This document shows, piece by piece, positions 1 to 7,823 of a stretch of DNA of 47,120 nt (the first letter of the stretch is position 1; the number at the start of each line of letters is the position of its first letter). Source of the stretch: DSOI01 sp041394885 (GTDB taxonomy: Bacteria > Acidobacteriota > Terriglobia > Bryobacterales > Bryobacteraceae). The notes below the pieces were generated by a model. The model did not search any database, was not told where the DNA came from, and saw only the letters and a list, made by a program, of their open reading frames with translations. Position numbers and translations under genes: made by a program. The DNA lies in assembly GCA_041394885.1 (NCBI GenBank), contig JAWKHI010000052.1:1-47120 (forward strand). The letters run 5' to 3'.

Positions 1-14
1 GGGGCGGAGTCCGG

Positions 15-1367
15 CTAGGAATATGCGAGTGAGCGAGTGAGTGAGACGGGATGCTTCGACTTCATACCGAGGGGGCCATTGGCGCTGGAACCCGAGGAGG
101 CCTTCCCATGGCGCAGCTTCTGGCTCGGGGCATTTCCACGGCTCGGAACGTTGCCACGGCGGGGAGCGGGTCCGCGCCGTGGAGTGAGGGATGGGGCCGG
201 GGCGAGATCGCCGGATGACTCAATCACCGCGCCTTGCTGGGGCGTGAGGCGGACGCCAATTTCTTTCTCGATGCGGCGGATCTCAGACCGTTCGGCGCGG
301 GTGCTGAAGGTGGAGGCGACGCCGCGCGACCCGGCGCGTCCGGTGCGGCCGACACGATGTATGAAGTCTTCCGGCGCCTGCGGGAGGTCATAGTTCACCA
401 CGTGGGCGATTCCATCCACGTGGATGCCGCGCGCGGCGACATCGGTGGCCACCAGGACCCGGTACTCGCCGCCTTTGAATCCGGCGAGGGCTTGGTTGCG
501 CTGGTTCTGTGTGCGATCGCCGTGGATGCGAGCGGCCTTGACTCCGGCGCGGGCCAACCGGGTAGCCAGGCGATCGGTGCCATGCTTGGTGCGGGCGAAT
601 ACGAGGAAGCTGCCGCTGTGGTCGGCGAGCAGTTTGGTAAGGAGAGTGAGTTTGTGGTCCTGCTCCACTTCGTAGACGTGGAGGTCCACGAGTTCGACGG
701 GCCGGGTGATGGCGCCGATGGAGACGCGGACGGCGTCACGGGTGTAGGAGTTGACCAGATGGGCCACTTCCTTGCCGATGGTGGCCGAGAAAAGGAGCGT
801 TTGCCGCGATTCGGGGATCTCTTTCACGACGGCCTTGATCGACGGGAGGAAACCCATGTCGAGCATACGGTCGGCTTCGTCGAGCACGAGGGTGGAGGTG
901 TGGCCGAGCCGGACCAGTTTACGGTCAAGAAAGTCACAGAGGCGGCCCGGAGTGGCGATGACGACCTGGGCTCCGGCCTGGATGGCGTGAAGCTGCTTGC
1001 CCTCGTTCATACCGCCGACCACGAGCGCGGCGCGGATGCCGGTGCCGGGGGCGAGCTTGGTGAAAGCTTCATGAATCTGCATGGCCAGTTCGCGCGTGGG
1101 GCTGAGGATGACGGCCTGGATGTTCCGGTTGCGCACGCCATGCGGCCCTTGCGGCTTGGCGGCCGCGCCGGTGGAAAGCGACTCCAGAAGGGGCAGCAGA
1201 AAGGCAAGCGTCTTGCCCGTTCCGGTTTGCGCGGTGGCCACCACGTCGCGCCCTTCCATGGCCGGAGGGATCGATTTGGCTTGTACGGGCGTCGGTTCGA
1301 CGAACCCGTGCTTTTTCAGGTTGGCCGCCATGACGGCGGTCAGGTTCAGTTCAGAGAAATTGTTCAT
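15..1367 (-). CDS. DEAD-box ATP-dependent RNA helicase (RhlE-like)
   Basis: This is a 450-aa DEAD-box RNA helicase that unwinds RNA duplexes with ATP in the cytoplasm, usually in ribosome assembly or RNA turnover. Visible motifs in order: Q motif (FVEPTPVQ, 22-29), motif I AQTGTGKT (46-53), PTRELA (90-95), TPGR (139-142), DEAD (163-166), SAT (194-196), ATDVAARG (307-314) and HRVGRTGRAG (337-346). After the second RecA-like lobe comes a basic tail (about 390-450) with repeated RRG/SRG units, as in RhlE-type enzymes that bind RNA through such extensions. The frame stays open 66 codons further upstream, but ATG at 1367 matches where family members start, and the upstream extension has no family-like sequence. 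It is downstream of the beta-helix gene on the same strand, with a gap of about 150 bp, so it is probably a separate unit. The family is certain; the RhlE subgroup is an inference. Confidence 0.95.
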   Translation of the reverse strand: MNNFSELNLTAVMAANLKKHGFVEPTPVQAKSIPPAMEGRDVVATAQTGTGKTLAFLLPLLESLSTGAAAKPQGPHGVRNRNIQAVILSPTRELAMQIHEAFTKLAPGTGIRAALVVGGMNEGKQLHAIQAGAQVVIATPGRLCDFLDRKLVRLGHTSTLVLDEADRMLDMGFLPSIKAVVKEIPESRQTLLFSATIGKEVAHLVNSYTRDAVRVSIGAITRPVELVDLHVYEVEQDHKLTLLTKLLADHSGSFLVFARTKHGTDRLATRLARAGVKAARIHGDRTQNQRNQALAGFKGGEYRVLVATDVAARGIHVDGIAHVVNYDLPQAPEDFIHRVGRTGRAGSRGVASTFSTRAERSEIRRIEKEIGVRLTPQQGAVIESSGDLAPAPSLTPRRGPAPRRGNVPSRGNAPSQKLRHGKASSGSSANGPLGMKSKHPVSLTRSLAYS

Positions 1368-1516
1368 TGAGTAAGACAGTAGGTAAGGGAGGCGGGAAGA
1401 ATAAGAAAAGTGTTCAGGAAAGAAAAGACTGCGCCACCTGAACCTAAGTATAGCAGGTGGGAACGAAAAAAACGGGGCAGCCTGGAATGGCGGCCCCGTA
1501 TGGAAGGGAAAGTGCG

Positions 1517-3313
1517 CTAGCGGATGTCGGTATCGACGAGGAAGTTGGTCCACTCCTCGGTCCAATCGTCATCACCGATGCCGCCGATGTAGTTGGCGTT
1601 CTGATCGAAGAAGCCGTCGTCGGGGGCCGAAATCCAGCCGGCGCGGAAGAGCGGCGAACCGAACCGCCCGCGCCAATCAGGATCGCTGTATTCGAACGGC
1701 CGCGCCATGAGGGGATTGGCGATGAGCGTCTTGCTGGCCGCGTCACCCGCCACCGGACGTCCACTCGAGTGGAACTGGCCGTTGACATCATTGGCGGCCG
1801 GGGGGCTCGCGATCCGTCCATTGTTCCAGACAAGCAATCCGTTGAACTTCAGGTTGCCGGCGGTGTATTGCGCGACAGTAGCGTCGTCATTGATGCGCAG
1901 GGCCTGGTTGCCGAAATTGGTGACGGCGACGTTGTTGATGGAGGCACGGGCGCCGCGGCGCAGATAGATACCCGTGGAACTGCCGGCTTCGTCGAAGCCG
2001 TCTTCGCCGCTGCCGACGAAGGTGAGGTTATACAGCGTGGGATTGGAGAAGGGTTCCGCGGCGTTGTTGAACTCGCTGTTGTCGCCTTCGATGCCGCGAT
2101 TGCCGCGGGCGTCGGGGCTCTGGTAGAAGATGCCGTGCTGCACCTTTCCGGTCCAGCCGAGTTGGAAGTCGAGATAGTCATCGGCGCCGAGACCGCCGAC
2201 GAGGTACTTGGCGTTGTTGGTGCCGCCGAACCATTCGAACGAATCGTCGAGGCCGAAGTGGGCCTGGAGGTGGTGGGTGGTGGTTCCGGTGCCGCAGCTC
2301 CCGAAGGTGAACGAATTGAGCTCATTGTTGGGCGACAGGATCGAGCCGGCGTATTCGACGCGGACATAGGTGAGAGTGCCGCAGTTGTGGGCGGAATCGG
2401 TGCCGCCGAAAATGGTGTCGGCGGTGGCGGGCAGACCTTCGATATTGAACTCGCCGGACTGGTTGTTGTCGCGGGCGCCGGCGGCGGTGTTGACGGGAGC
2501 GCGGCCGAGCAGTACGAGCCCGCCCCAGTCTCCACGCTGGCGTTGACCGAACGCCTGGGAACTGGTCATGACGATGGGACGGGAGCGAGTACCGGCGGCT
2601 TCGATGCGTCCGGTGCGGGTGACGATGAGCGCCGAAGGCGGCTGCGAGCCGGGCTGGCCGATCACGAACGTGCCGGGCTGAATGGTGAGCACGGCGTTGT
2701 TGCGGACGAAAACGATTCCGCTGAGACGGTAGGCCTTCGTGTTGACGAGCGTGCGGCTGGATTCGATATTGCCGCTGATGTTTTCGAAGCCGTCGACGAC
2801 GCCGATCTTCATGTATTTGGCTTTGAGGACGCGCGTCCCGGTGTAGTCCCGCAGTTCCCAAACGATGGTATGCATGCCGAGTTCGTTGGGGACAGTGAGC
2901 GGGGAGGAGACGAGGACGCCGCCCGTGCCGACGAGGGTGGCTTTTTCGGCGGCCTGCACCTGGGTGGGCTGGAAGCCCTGGGCCAGCGTGTTGCCGAAGA
3001 TGTCGGTGACCTCTTCGGTGCCGGCAGGCAGGTAGAACTTACGTCCGTTTTGATTGTTCTGCCGGTAGGCGAACACCGTGTAGGGATAAAGATCGTTATT
3101 CGGCTTAATGGTGGCCTTGACGGTCAGCGGATCACCCGGCATGTAGACGTACTTATCCGTCCAGATCCAGCCGGATACCGCGACTTCCGGGGCCGCGACG
3201 TTGGCCGCATATCGCTCCGCCGAGCTCTGGCTGACGGCTTTGAACGCTCCGGCGCCGAACAACGGCGCGGCTGCGCAGACCGCGAACACACTTATGGCTA
3301 TCTGTTTCTTCAT
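1517..3313 (-). CDS. Secreted right-handed beta-helix protein, receptor partner
   Basis: This 598-aa protein has a clear signal peptide (MKKQIAISVF..., cleavage near residue 21-24). The rest is rich in short Asn/Gly/Val strands typical of a parallel beta-helix: an 'external reference' segment (LTIQPGTFVIG), then GDWGGLVLLG and a long Asp/Asn/Gly-rich region. Proteins of this DWGG type are known beside TonB-dependent receptors in several phyla; their ligand is generally not defined. It lies 33 bp downstream of the TonB receptor gene on the same strand, so it is probably co-transcribed and may be a surface or periplasmic partner of that receptor. The start is supported by AAAGGA five bases before ATG. 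There is no lipobox, so free secretion or surface attachment is open. Biochemical function is unknown. Confidence 0.85.
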   Translation of the reverse strand: MKKQIAISVFAVCAAAPLFGAGAFKAVSQSSAERYAANVAAPEVAVSGWIWTDKYVYMPGDPLTVKATIKPNNDLYPYTVFAYRQNNQNGRKFYLPAGTEEVTDIFGNTLAQGFQPTQVQAAEKATLVGTGGVLVSSPLTVPNELGMHTIVWELRDYTGTRVLKAKYMKIGVVDGFENISGNIESSRTLVNTKAYRLSGIVFVRNNAVLTIQPGTFVIGQPGSQPPSALIVTRTGRIEAAGTRSRPIVMTSSQAFGQRQRGDWGGLVLLGRAPVNTAAGARDNNQSGEFNIEGLPATADTIFGGTDSAHNCGTLTYVRVEYAGSILSPNNELNSFTFGSCGTGTTTHHLQAHFGLDDSFEWFGGTNNAKYLVGGLGADDYLDFQLGWTGKVQHGIFYQSPDARGNRGIEGDNSEFNNAAEPFSNPTLYNLTFVGSGEDGFDEAGSSTGIYLRRGARASINNVAVTNFGNQALRINDDATVAQYTAGNLKFNGLLVWNNGRIASPPAANDVNGQFHSSGRPVAGDAASKTLIANPLMARPFEYSDPDWRGRFGSPLFRAGWISAPDDGFFDQNANYIGGIGDDDWTEEWTNFLVDTDIR

Positions 3314-3346
3314 AGCTTTCCTTTCTCCGTTCTTGTTGCTGCGAAT

Positions 3347-6130
3347 TTAGAAGATTTGGTAACTCACGCCCACCGAGAAGGTGCGTCCCAGTTGGTAGTT
3401 CCGGACCAGGAAATCACCCTGAGTCCAGCGGTACTTGTTGTCACCAAGGTTCTCGGCATTGAAGCGCAAGCTCCACTTACCGGTCTCGGTGAGCGACAGT
3501 TGGTACACGAGATCCAGAAACGTATTCCGCTCCTGATAGATATCCGGAAGACCGAAGGTTCCGACCTCGGTGATCCGGCGCGAAACCGAGTTCGCGTAAA
3601 ACCTGGCGTTAGACCGCCACTTCGGCCGGTTCCATTCGGCGATCGCGTTATAGACGAAGCGCGACTGGCCCATCATGGGACGGCTCAGGGAGGTAAGAGC
3701 GGCCGCATCTTGGGCACGAATCCTCACCTGGGAGTCGACCAAGGTGAAGTTGCCCTGGACCGAGAAGTCGGCCAGTTGCCGGCTGAGGAACGAGAGCGAC
3801 TTCCGAGCCTCGAGCTCGAAACCGGTATTGCGGGCGCCGGCAGCGTTAATGTAGCTTTGCCGGAGATCGTTGGCGAACAGGATATTGACTTCGATGGGGT
3901 CCGAGAAGTCCTTGTAGAACCAGCTTGCGGCCAGGATCTGATTGCCGCCGAGAAACCATTCCCAGCGGGCGTCCACATTGTGGACGGTGGCGCGGAGGAG
4001 GTTGGGGTTGCCCTGGGAGACGAATCCGCCGAGGACGTTATTGAAGTCAAACGGCGACAACTCGCGGAAGTCCGGGCGGGAGACCGTGTGGCTGTAGCTG
4101 AGGCGCAGGTTCTGCTTATTGGTTAATGCGTAGATGAGATTGACGCCCGGCGCCGGATCCCGGTTAGCGAGATTGGCCACCTGGGGCTGTCCCTGCGGGA
4201 CCAGCGGATCCAGCGTGGTTACGCGGATGTCGGCGTCTTCCACGCGTACGCCGCCAACGAGGCGCCAGCGGGAGCCAAAGGCCAGATCCACCAATCCGTA
4301 GCCGGCGTAGATGTCCATGGAGGCGTCATAACGGTCCGTGGCGCGGGTGAACTCGACGAGTTGAAAGCCGTCGGGGCGGATGTTGGAGGGGCCGAACAGC
4401 TGGTTGCTCGGGAGGCTGGTATCGATGGTGGAAAGGCGCTGCGGAATGAAGCGGAAGCGGCGCGCTTGAAAGTCGCGATCGCGGAAGGTGCCGCGGAATC
4501 CAAACTTCCAAATGCCGGAGACCTTGCCGCGGAAGAAGGGGCGTGAGAACTCGGCCTGCGGCTCGTAGATCTTGTCGGTCAAGTCATTGTAGAAGCGCAA
4601 ACCGGAGGATCCGAGAGCGGCGAACTGGAATTTGTCGTTGCCACCCAATCCACGGAAGACTTCGCGCAGGTCCGGCTCATTGCGGGTGGAGCGCGAATAC
4701 GTCATCTGCCATTTGAAGAGGCTATTACCGAGACTAGCCAAGGCGTGCTCGCCCTCGAGGCTGGTGGAGAGGAGGCCGCGTTCGATGAAGCGGAGCCGCT
4801 GGGAGAATAGAGTGCTATCGGTGCCGCCGTCGCGTCCGGTGAACTCGCGCGCTTCCTTGTCGGTGTCGCGGGTGATGGTGTTGCGGAGCACGAGTTTGTT
4901 GGCGGCGTTCAGCCGCATCGCGGCATTGAAGACGGCGCCGAGGCGGGCGGTCTCGGTGTAGGAACGGAAGTCCGTGTAGTCAGAGAAGACCAGCGGCCGC
5001 GTTCCTTGCTGGCGCAGGTACTTCTGAGTTTCGCTCTGGAACTGCGGCTTATTGGAGAACGAGACCGCGCCGACGAGGCCGAACCGCCCGAAGGTGCCGC
5101 CGCCCACTACCGAGTAGCTTTGGGCTGGCCGCATCGAGTCACGGAATTCCGGTTCCCAATTGTTGGGTAAAGCCTGGCCGAACTGTTGAAACTGCTGCGG
5201 AGTGAACGCACCCTGGAACAGGCGCTTGTCAGTGGGGATGGAAGAAGGCAGAGAGCGTGTACCGTCGTCGAAGCCGAAGAAGTCCCGCCCGCCGCCGGGG
5301 TAAGAGGCAAAGCGGTCAAACGTGGTGCGGGAGTTGAAGCCGATGTTGGTGCTGACGCTGAGCATCTTGGCGGTGGGGAACTCGACGGTCTGCATCTGGA
5401 CGAGGCCGCCGGAGAACTCCGCCGGGAGATCGGGCGTGTAGGTCTTCAGCACTTTGATGCTGTCGATGAGGCCGGCGGGAAACAAGTCCAGCGGGACAAC
5501 GCGCTTTTCGGGTTCGGTGGTTGGGATCATGGCGGCATTGAGCATGGTGGCGCTGTATCGCTCCCCGAGACCGCGCACGTAGACATAGCCGCTTTCGACG
5601 ATGCTGACTCCGGTTACCTTTTCGAGCGCACCCGCCGCGCTCGAAGCGGTGGTGTTGCGGATCTCCTCCTTGCTCATTCCGTCGCTCACCACGGCCGAGA
5701 GCCTACGCTCGGTGAGCATTGCCTCGGCGGACGCCACGGCGGGCGTGATTCGTTCGACAACATCCACGGTGGTGACCGATCCCTTGGCGGCCATGACGGT
5801 GCTGCCATCGACGGACTGCCCGGCCGCGACCTCAAAATCAGTGGTTTCCGAATCCAGGTAGTTGGGCGCCTGGTAGTTGATCGTATATTTGCCGGGCGCC
5901 AACTTGATGGTGAAGCGTCCGTCGGTATCGGTAACCTGCTGATCAGAGAACTGGCCGTTCACTCCAATCTTCACGCCCGGAATCGGCCTCGACGTCTGCG
6001 CGTCGAAAACCGTTCCGGATACGGTGCCTTGTTCCTGGGCCAGTAGCCCCGCCGCTACCAGTGTTAACGTTGCGATGCGAACCCAATTACTGTGCGACAA
6101 ACAGTGCCACCTCGTTGGAGTCCACTCCAT
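3347..6130 (-). CDS. TonB-dependent outer-membrane receptor
   Basis: This 927-aa outer-membrane receptor should import a large or scarce ligand using TonB energy. After an N-terminal hydrophobic stretch (about 17-31) comes a carboxypeptidase-regulatory-like beta-sandwich (about 35-120, GTVSGTVFDAQTSRPIPG), then the plug (about 130-250) with VRGLGERYSATMLN and the phrase DLFPAGLIDSIKV, and a beta-barrel ending in aromatic Phe (YQIF), the usual Bam signal. The VRGLGERY/DLFPAGLID plug marks a subtype different from the three Oar-like receptors further right. The ATG at 6130 lies inside the upstream TIGR03437 gene (44-nt overlap), preceded by GCAGG. A TTG at 6100 is an alternative start that shortens the unusual N-terminal lead before the signal sequence. 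The beta-helix gene follows after 33 bp. The substrate cannot be read from the sequence. Confidence 0.93.
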   Translation of the reverse strand: MEWTPTRWHCLSHSNWVRIATLTLVAAGLLAQEQGTVSGTVFDAQTSRPIPGVKIGVNGQFSDQQVTDTDGRFTIKLAPGKYTINYQAPNYLDSETTDFEVAAGQSVDGSTVMAAKGSVTTVDVVERITPAVASAEAMLTERRLSAVVSDGMSKEEIRNTTASSAAGALEKVTGVSIVESGYVYVRGLGERYSATMLNAAMIPTTEPEKRVVPLDLFPAGLIDSIKVLKTYTPDLPAEFSGGLVQMQTVEFPTAKMLSVSTNIGFNSRTTFDRFASYPGGGRDFFGFDDGTRSLPSSIPTDKRLFQGAFTPQQFQQFGQALPNNWEPEFRDSMRPAQSYSVVGGGTFGRFGLVGAVSFSNKPQFQSETQKYLRQQGTRPLVFSDYTDFRSYTETARLGAVFNAAMRLNAANKLVLRNTITRDTDKEAREFTGRDGGTDSTLFSQRLRFIERGLLSTSLEGEHALASLGNSLFKWQMTYSRSTRNEPDLREVFRGLGGNDKFQFAALGSSGLRFYNDLTDKIYEPQAEFSRPFFRGKVSGIWKFGFRGTFRDRDFQARRFRFIPQRLSTIDTSLPSNQLFGPSNIRPDGFQLVEFTRATDRYDASMDIYAGYGLVDLAFGSRWRLVGGVRVEDADIRVTTLDPLVPQGQPQVANLANRDPAPGVNLIYALTNKQNLRLSYSHTVSRPDFRELSPFDFNNVLGGFVSQGNPNLLRATVHNVDARWEWFLGGNQILAASWFYKDFSDPIEVNILFANDLRQSYINAAGARNTGFELEARKSLSFLSRQLADFSVQGNFTLVDSQVRIRAQDAAALTSLSRPMMGQSRFVYNAIAEWNRPKWRSNARFYANSVSRRITEVGTFGLPDIYQERNTFLDLVYQLSLTETGKWSLRFNAENLGDNKYRWTQGDFLVRNYQLGRTFSVGVSYQIF

Positions 6131-6836
6131 CCATATAAACCTGCACGGCGGTCCGGCCGGCGATGTGCGGCTGATTCGGCACGACGGCGTTCACCTGCCA
6201 GAGGCCGGCGAAGCCGGGGGCCATGCCGCTGAAGTTGACAGTGGCTGCCACGCCGCCGATCATCACTTTGGGCGTGGAGCGGGTCCGGAGCAGGGGCGTG
6301 GAGCCGGCGGCGGCGCCATCGGCGAGTTGACCGTCGAGGGGTCCGGGTCCGGTGCCGTAGATCACGATGACGGAGCCGCGAGCGGCTGGGGCGCTGGAAC
6401 CGTTGATGGCGCCGTCCTGGTTGAGTATCGCGCCCTGGGCGGGGGTAGCGCGGTCCAGCACGAAAATGCCCGGCGAGGCATGCATCACGAGAACATTGCC
6501 ATCCACGTTGGTGGAGCCATTGGTGACGCGGACCGGATAGCGCCCCGGGGCGACGCTACCGGGGATCTGAAAATTCACCTGAGTGGCGGAAACCGCGACA
6601 AGTGGGGCGGCGACATCGCCGATCCGGACAGAAACGCCGGCCAAGGTAGTGGGCAAGGGGAAATTCTGGAAGCTGGTGGTGGCGACGGCGCCGAAACTGC
6701 CGAACGCGGAAGCGAGAGAGCCCGGCGACAGCGGCTGCTCACCACGAAAACTCGCGCCATTCACGATCGTCAACTGGGCGCTGAGTACGCCCCCGGCGGC
6801 GAGCGTGAGCAGGCCGCAGAGCACAAAATTACGCAT
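6087..6836 (-). CDS. Stand-alone TIGR03437 (Solibacter-type) secreted protein
   Basis: A 249-aa protein with a signal peptide (MRNFVLCGLLTLAAGG..., cleavage near residue 20). The remainder is a single TIGR03437-type domain: opening VNGASF, SPGSLASAFGSF, then IPGSVAPGRYPVRV, VIYGTGPGPLDG and the closing WQVNAVVPNQ. In Solibacter-group bacteria this domain is normally the C-terminus of large secreted proteins; here it is nearly the whole protein. The gene is the first of a minus-strand set, and its stop codon lies 41 bases inside the receptor gene, so the two are probably translated together. The start ATG has an AGGAG about 10 bases upstream. The role is unknown; a surface-anchoring or adhesion module working with the receptor is a guess from context. 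It diverges from the response regulator gene across 245 bp. Confidence 0.85.
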   Translation of the reverse strand: MRNFVLCGLLTLAAGGVLSAQLTIVNGASFRGEQPLSPGSLASAFGSFGAVATTSFQNFPLPTTLAGVSVRIGDVAAPLVAVSATQVNFQIPGSVAPGRYPVRVTNGSTNVDGNVLVMHASPGIFVLDRATPAQGAILNQDGAINGSSAPAARGSVIVIYGTGPGPLDGQLADGAAAGSTPLLRTRSTPKVMIGGVAATVNFSGMAPGFAGLWQVNAVVPNQPHIAGRTAVQVYMDGVDSNEVALFVAQ

Positions 6837-6949
6837 GGATGTCGGAACTCCTAATCGAATTGCAAACCTTCCTGCAAATAGTACTCATGCGTTCGTTACA
6901 GATCGATGATTAAAAAGTTATGAGCACATGAAAAACGTGTGAAATCAAC

Positions 6950-6975
6950 GTAACGCAGAGTACCGGGGGTAACGC
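6950..6975. promoter_or_regulatory. Candidate operator: direct GTAACGC repeats
   Basis: Two identical GTAACGC heptamers (6950-6956 and 6969-6975) are spaced 19 bp start to start, roughly two helical turns, in the AT-richer divergent spacer between the TIGR03437/receptor operon and the response regulator. Direct repeats at helical spacing are typical binding sites of OmpR/PhoB-type regulators, but the heptamer is not the E. coli pho box. Inferred from arrangement only. Confidence 0.3.
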
Positions 6976-7025
6976 TGGACCCACCAGAATGGCCGCAAAC
7001 GACTGGAAACAGCCCCCGTGTCGAA

Positions 7026-7041
7026 AACGAAACATTTCGTT
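7026..7041. promoter_or_regulatory. Perfect 16-bp palindrome upstream of the response regulator
   Basis: AACGAAA-CA-TTTCGTT is a perfect 7-2-7 inverted repeat ending 40 bp before the GTG start of the response regulator and about 190 bp before the divergent receptor operon. The size and symmetry suit a dimeric regulator operator. Which protein binds is not shown by the sequence. Confidence 0.4.
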
Positions 7042-7081
7042 CATCGTTATGTAATGAAAGCTCTGCTACGCTCATGCGGAC

Positions 7082-7801
7082 GTGAAGAAGATAGTAGTCA
7101 TTGAGGACGATCCGGACGTACTCACACTGGTCAAATACAATCTGGAACGCGAAGGATTCAACGTGGCTACGCTCTCGTCGGGAGCAGGGGCGATCCCATT
7201 CTGCCGGCGGGAAGCGCCGGACTTGATCGTGCTCGACATCATGCTGCCGGACTCCGACGGGATCGATATATGCCGCAAGATCCGCACGACGAGCGAACTG
7301 GCCGAAACGCCAGTGATCTTTCTGACGGCGCGAGCGTCGGAAACAGACCGCATCGTGGGGCTGGAAGTGGGCGCGAACGACTATGTCGTGAAGCCGTTCT
7401 TTGTCCGCGAACTGGTGGCGCGTGTGCGGGCGCAGCTACGGAGCCTGAAACCAACGTCGCGTCTGCTTCGGGCTGGGGGACTGGAACTGGATCCGGAATC
7501 GTGCCGCGTGCGCGTGAAGGGCGTCACGCTCGATTTGACGGCCACCGAGTTCAAGCTACTGGAGCACCTGATGACGCGTCCGGGCGTGGTGTTTTCCCGC
7601 CAGCAATTGCTGGACTCGGTATGGGGCCATCAGCGAGCGGTCACCGAACGCGCCGTGGACGTGTACATTCTGCGGCTGCGGCAAAAGATCGAACAGGCGG
7701 GCGAGAGCTGTATCCGGTCCGTCCGCGGGTTCGGCTATTCGTTCGATCCGCAGGGGCCGGCAGGTGGGCCGGCGGAAGGATCTCCCTCCGCCGGGACGTA
7801 G
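7082..7801 (+). CDS. OmpR/PhoB-family response regulator (orphan)
   Basis: A 239-aa two-domain transcription factor. The receiver domain (1-about 118) has the acidic pair E8-D9-D10, phospho-acceptor D52 (LIVLDIMLP), the switch Thr in FLTARA (T82) and K104-P105 in VVKPF. The C-terminal winged helix (about 128-227) has the PhoB-like pattern LTATEFKLLEHL, RQQLLDSVWG and the recognition region AVDVYILRLRQKIE, then RSVRGFGYSF. A GTG at 7082 is the only reasonable start: the nearby ATG at 7074 is out of frame and ends at once. No histidine kinase gene adjoins it; the neighbour on the right is a convergent receptor gene and on the left a divergent receptor operon. It could control one of these, with the palindrome and direct repeats upstream as candidate sites. 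PhoB-like by sequence, but a phosphate role is not established. Confidence 0.93.
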   Translation: MKKIVVIEDDPDVLTLVKYNLEREGFNVATLSSGAGAIPFCRREAPDLIVLDIMLPDSDGIDICRKIRTTSELAETPVIFLTARASETDRIVGLEVGANDYVVKPFFVRELVARVRAQLRSLKPTSRLLRAGGLELDPESCRVRVKGVTLDLTATEFKLLEHLMTRPGVVFSRQQLLDSVWGHQRAVTERAVDVYILRLRQKIEQAGESCIRSVRGFGYSFDPQGPAGGPAEGSPSAGT

Positions 7802-7823
7802 CGCAGGTTGCGGAGAGGACGTA

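Noticed and set aside
1457..4126. An 889-codon open frame on the plus strand
   Set aside because: It lies antisense to the beta-helix and receptor genes, whose signal peptide, domain order and ribosome sites are clear. Its sequence is typical low-information shadow of GC-rich coding DNA.
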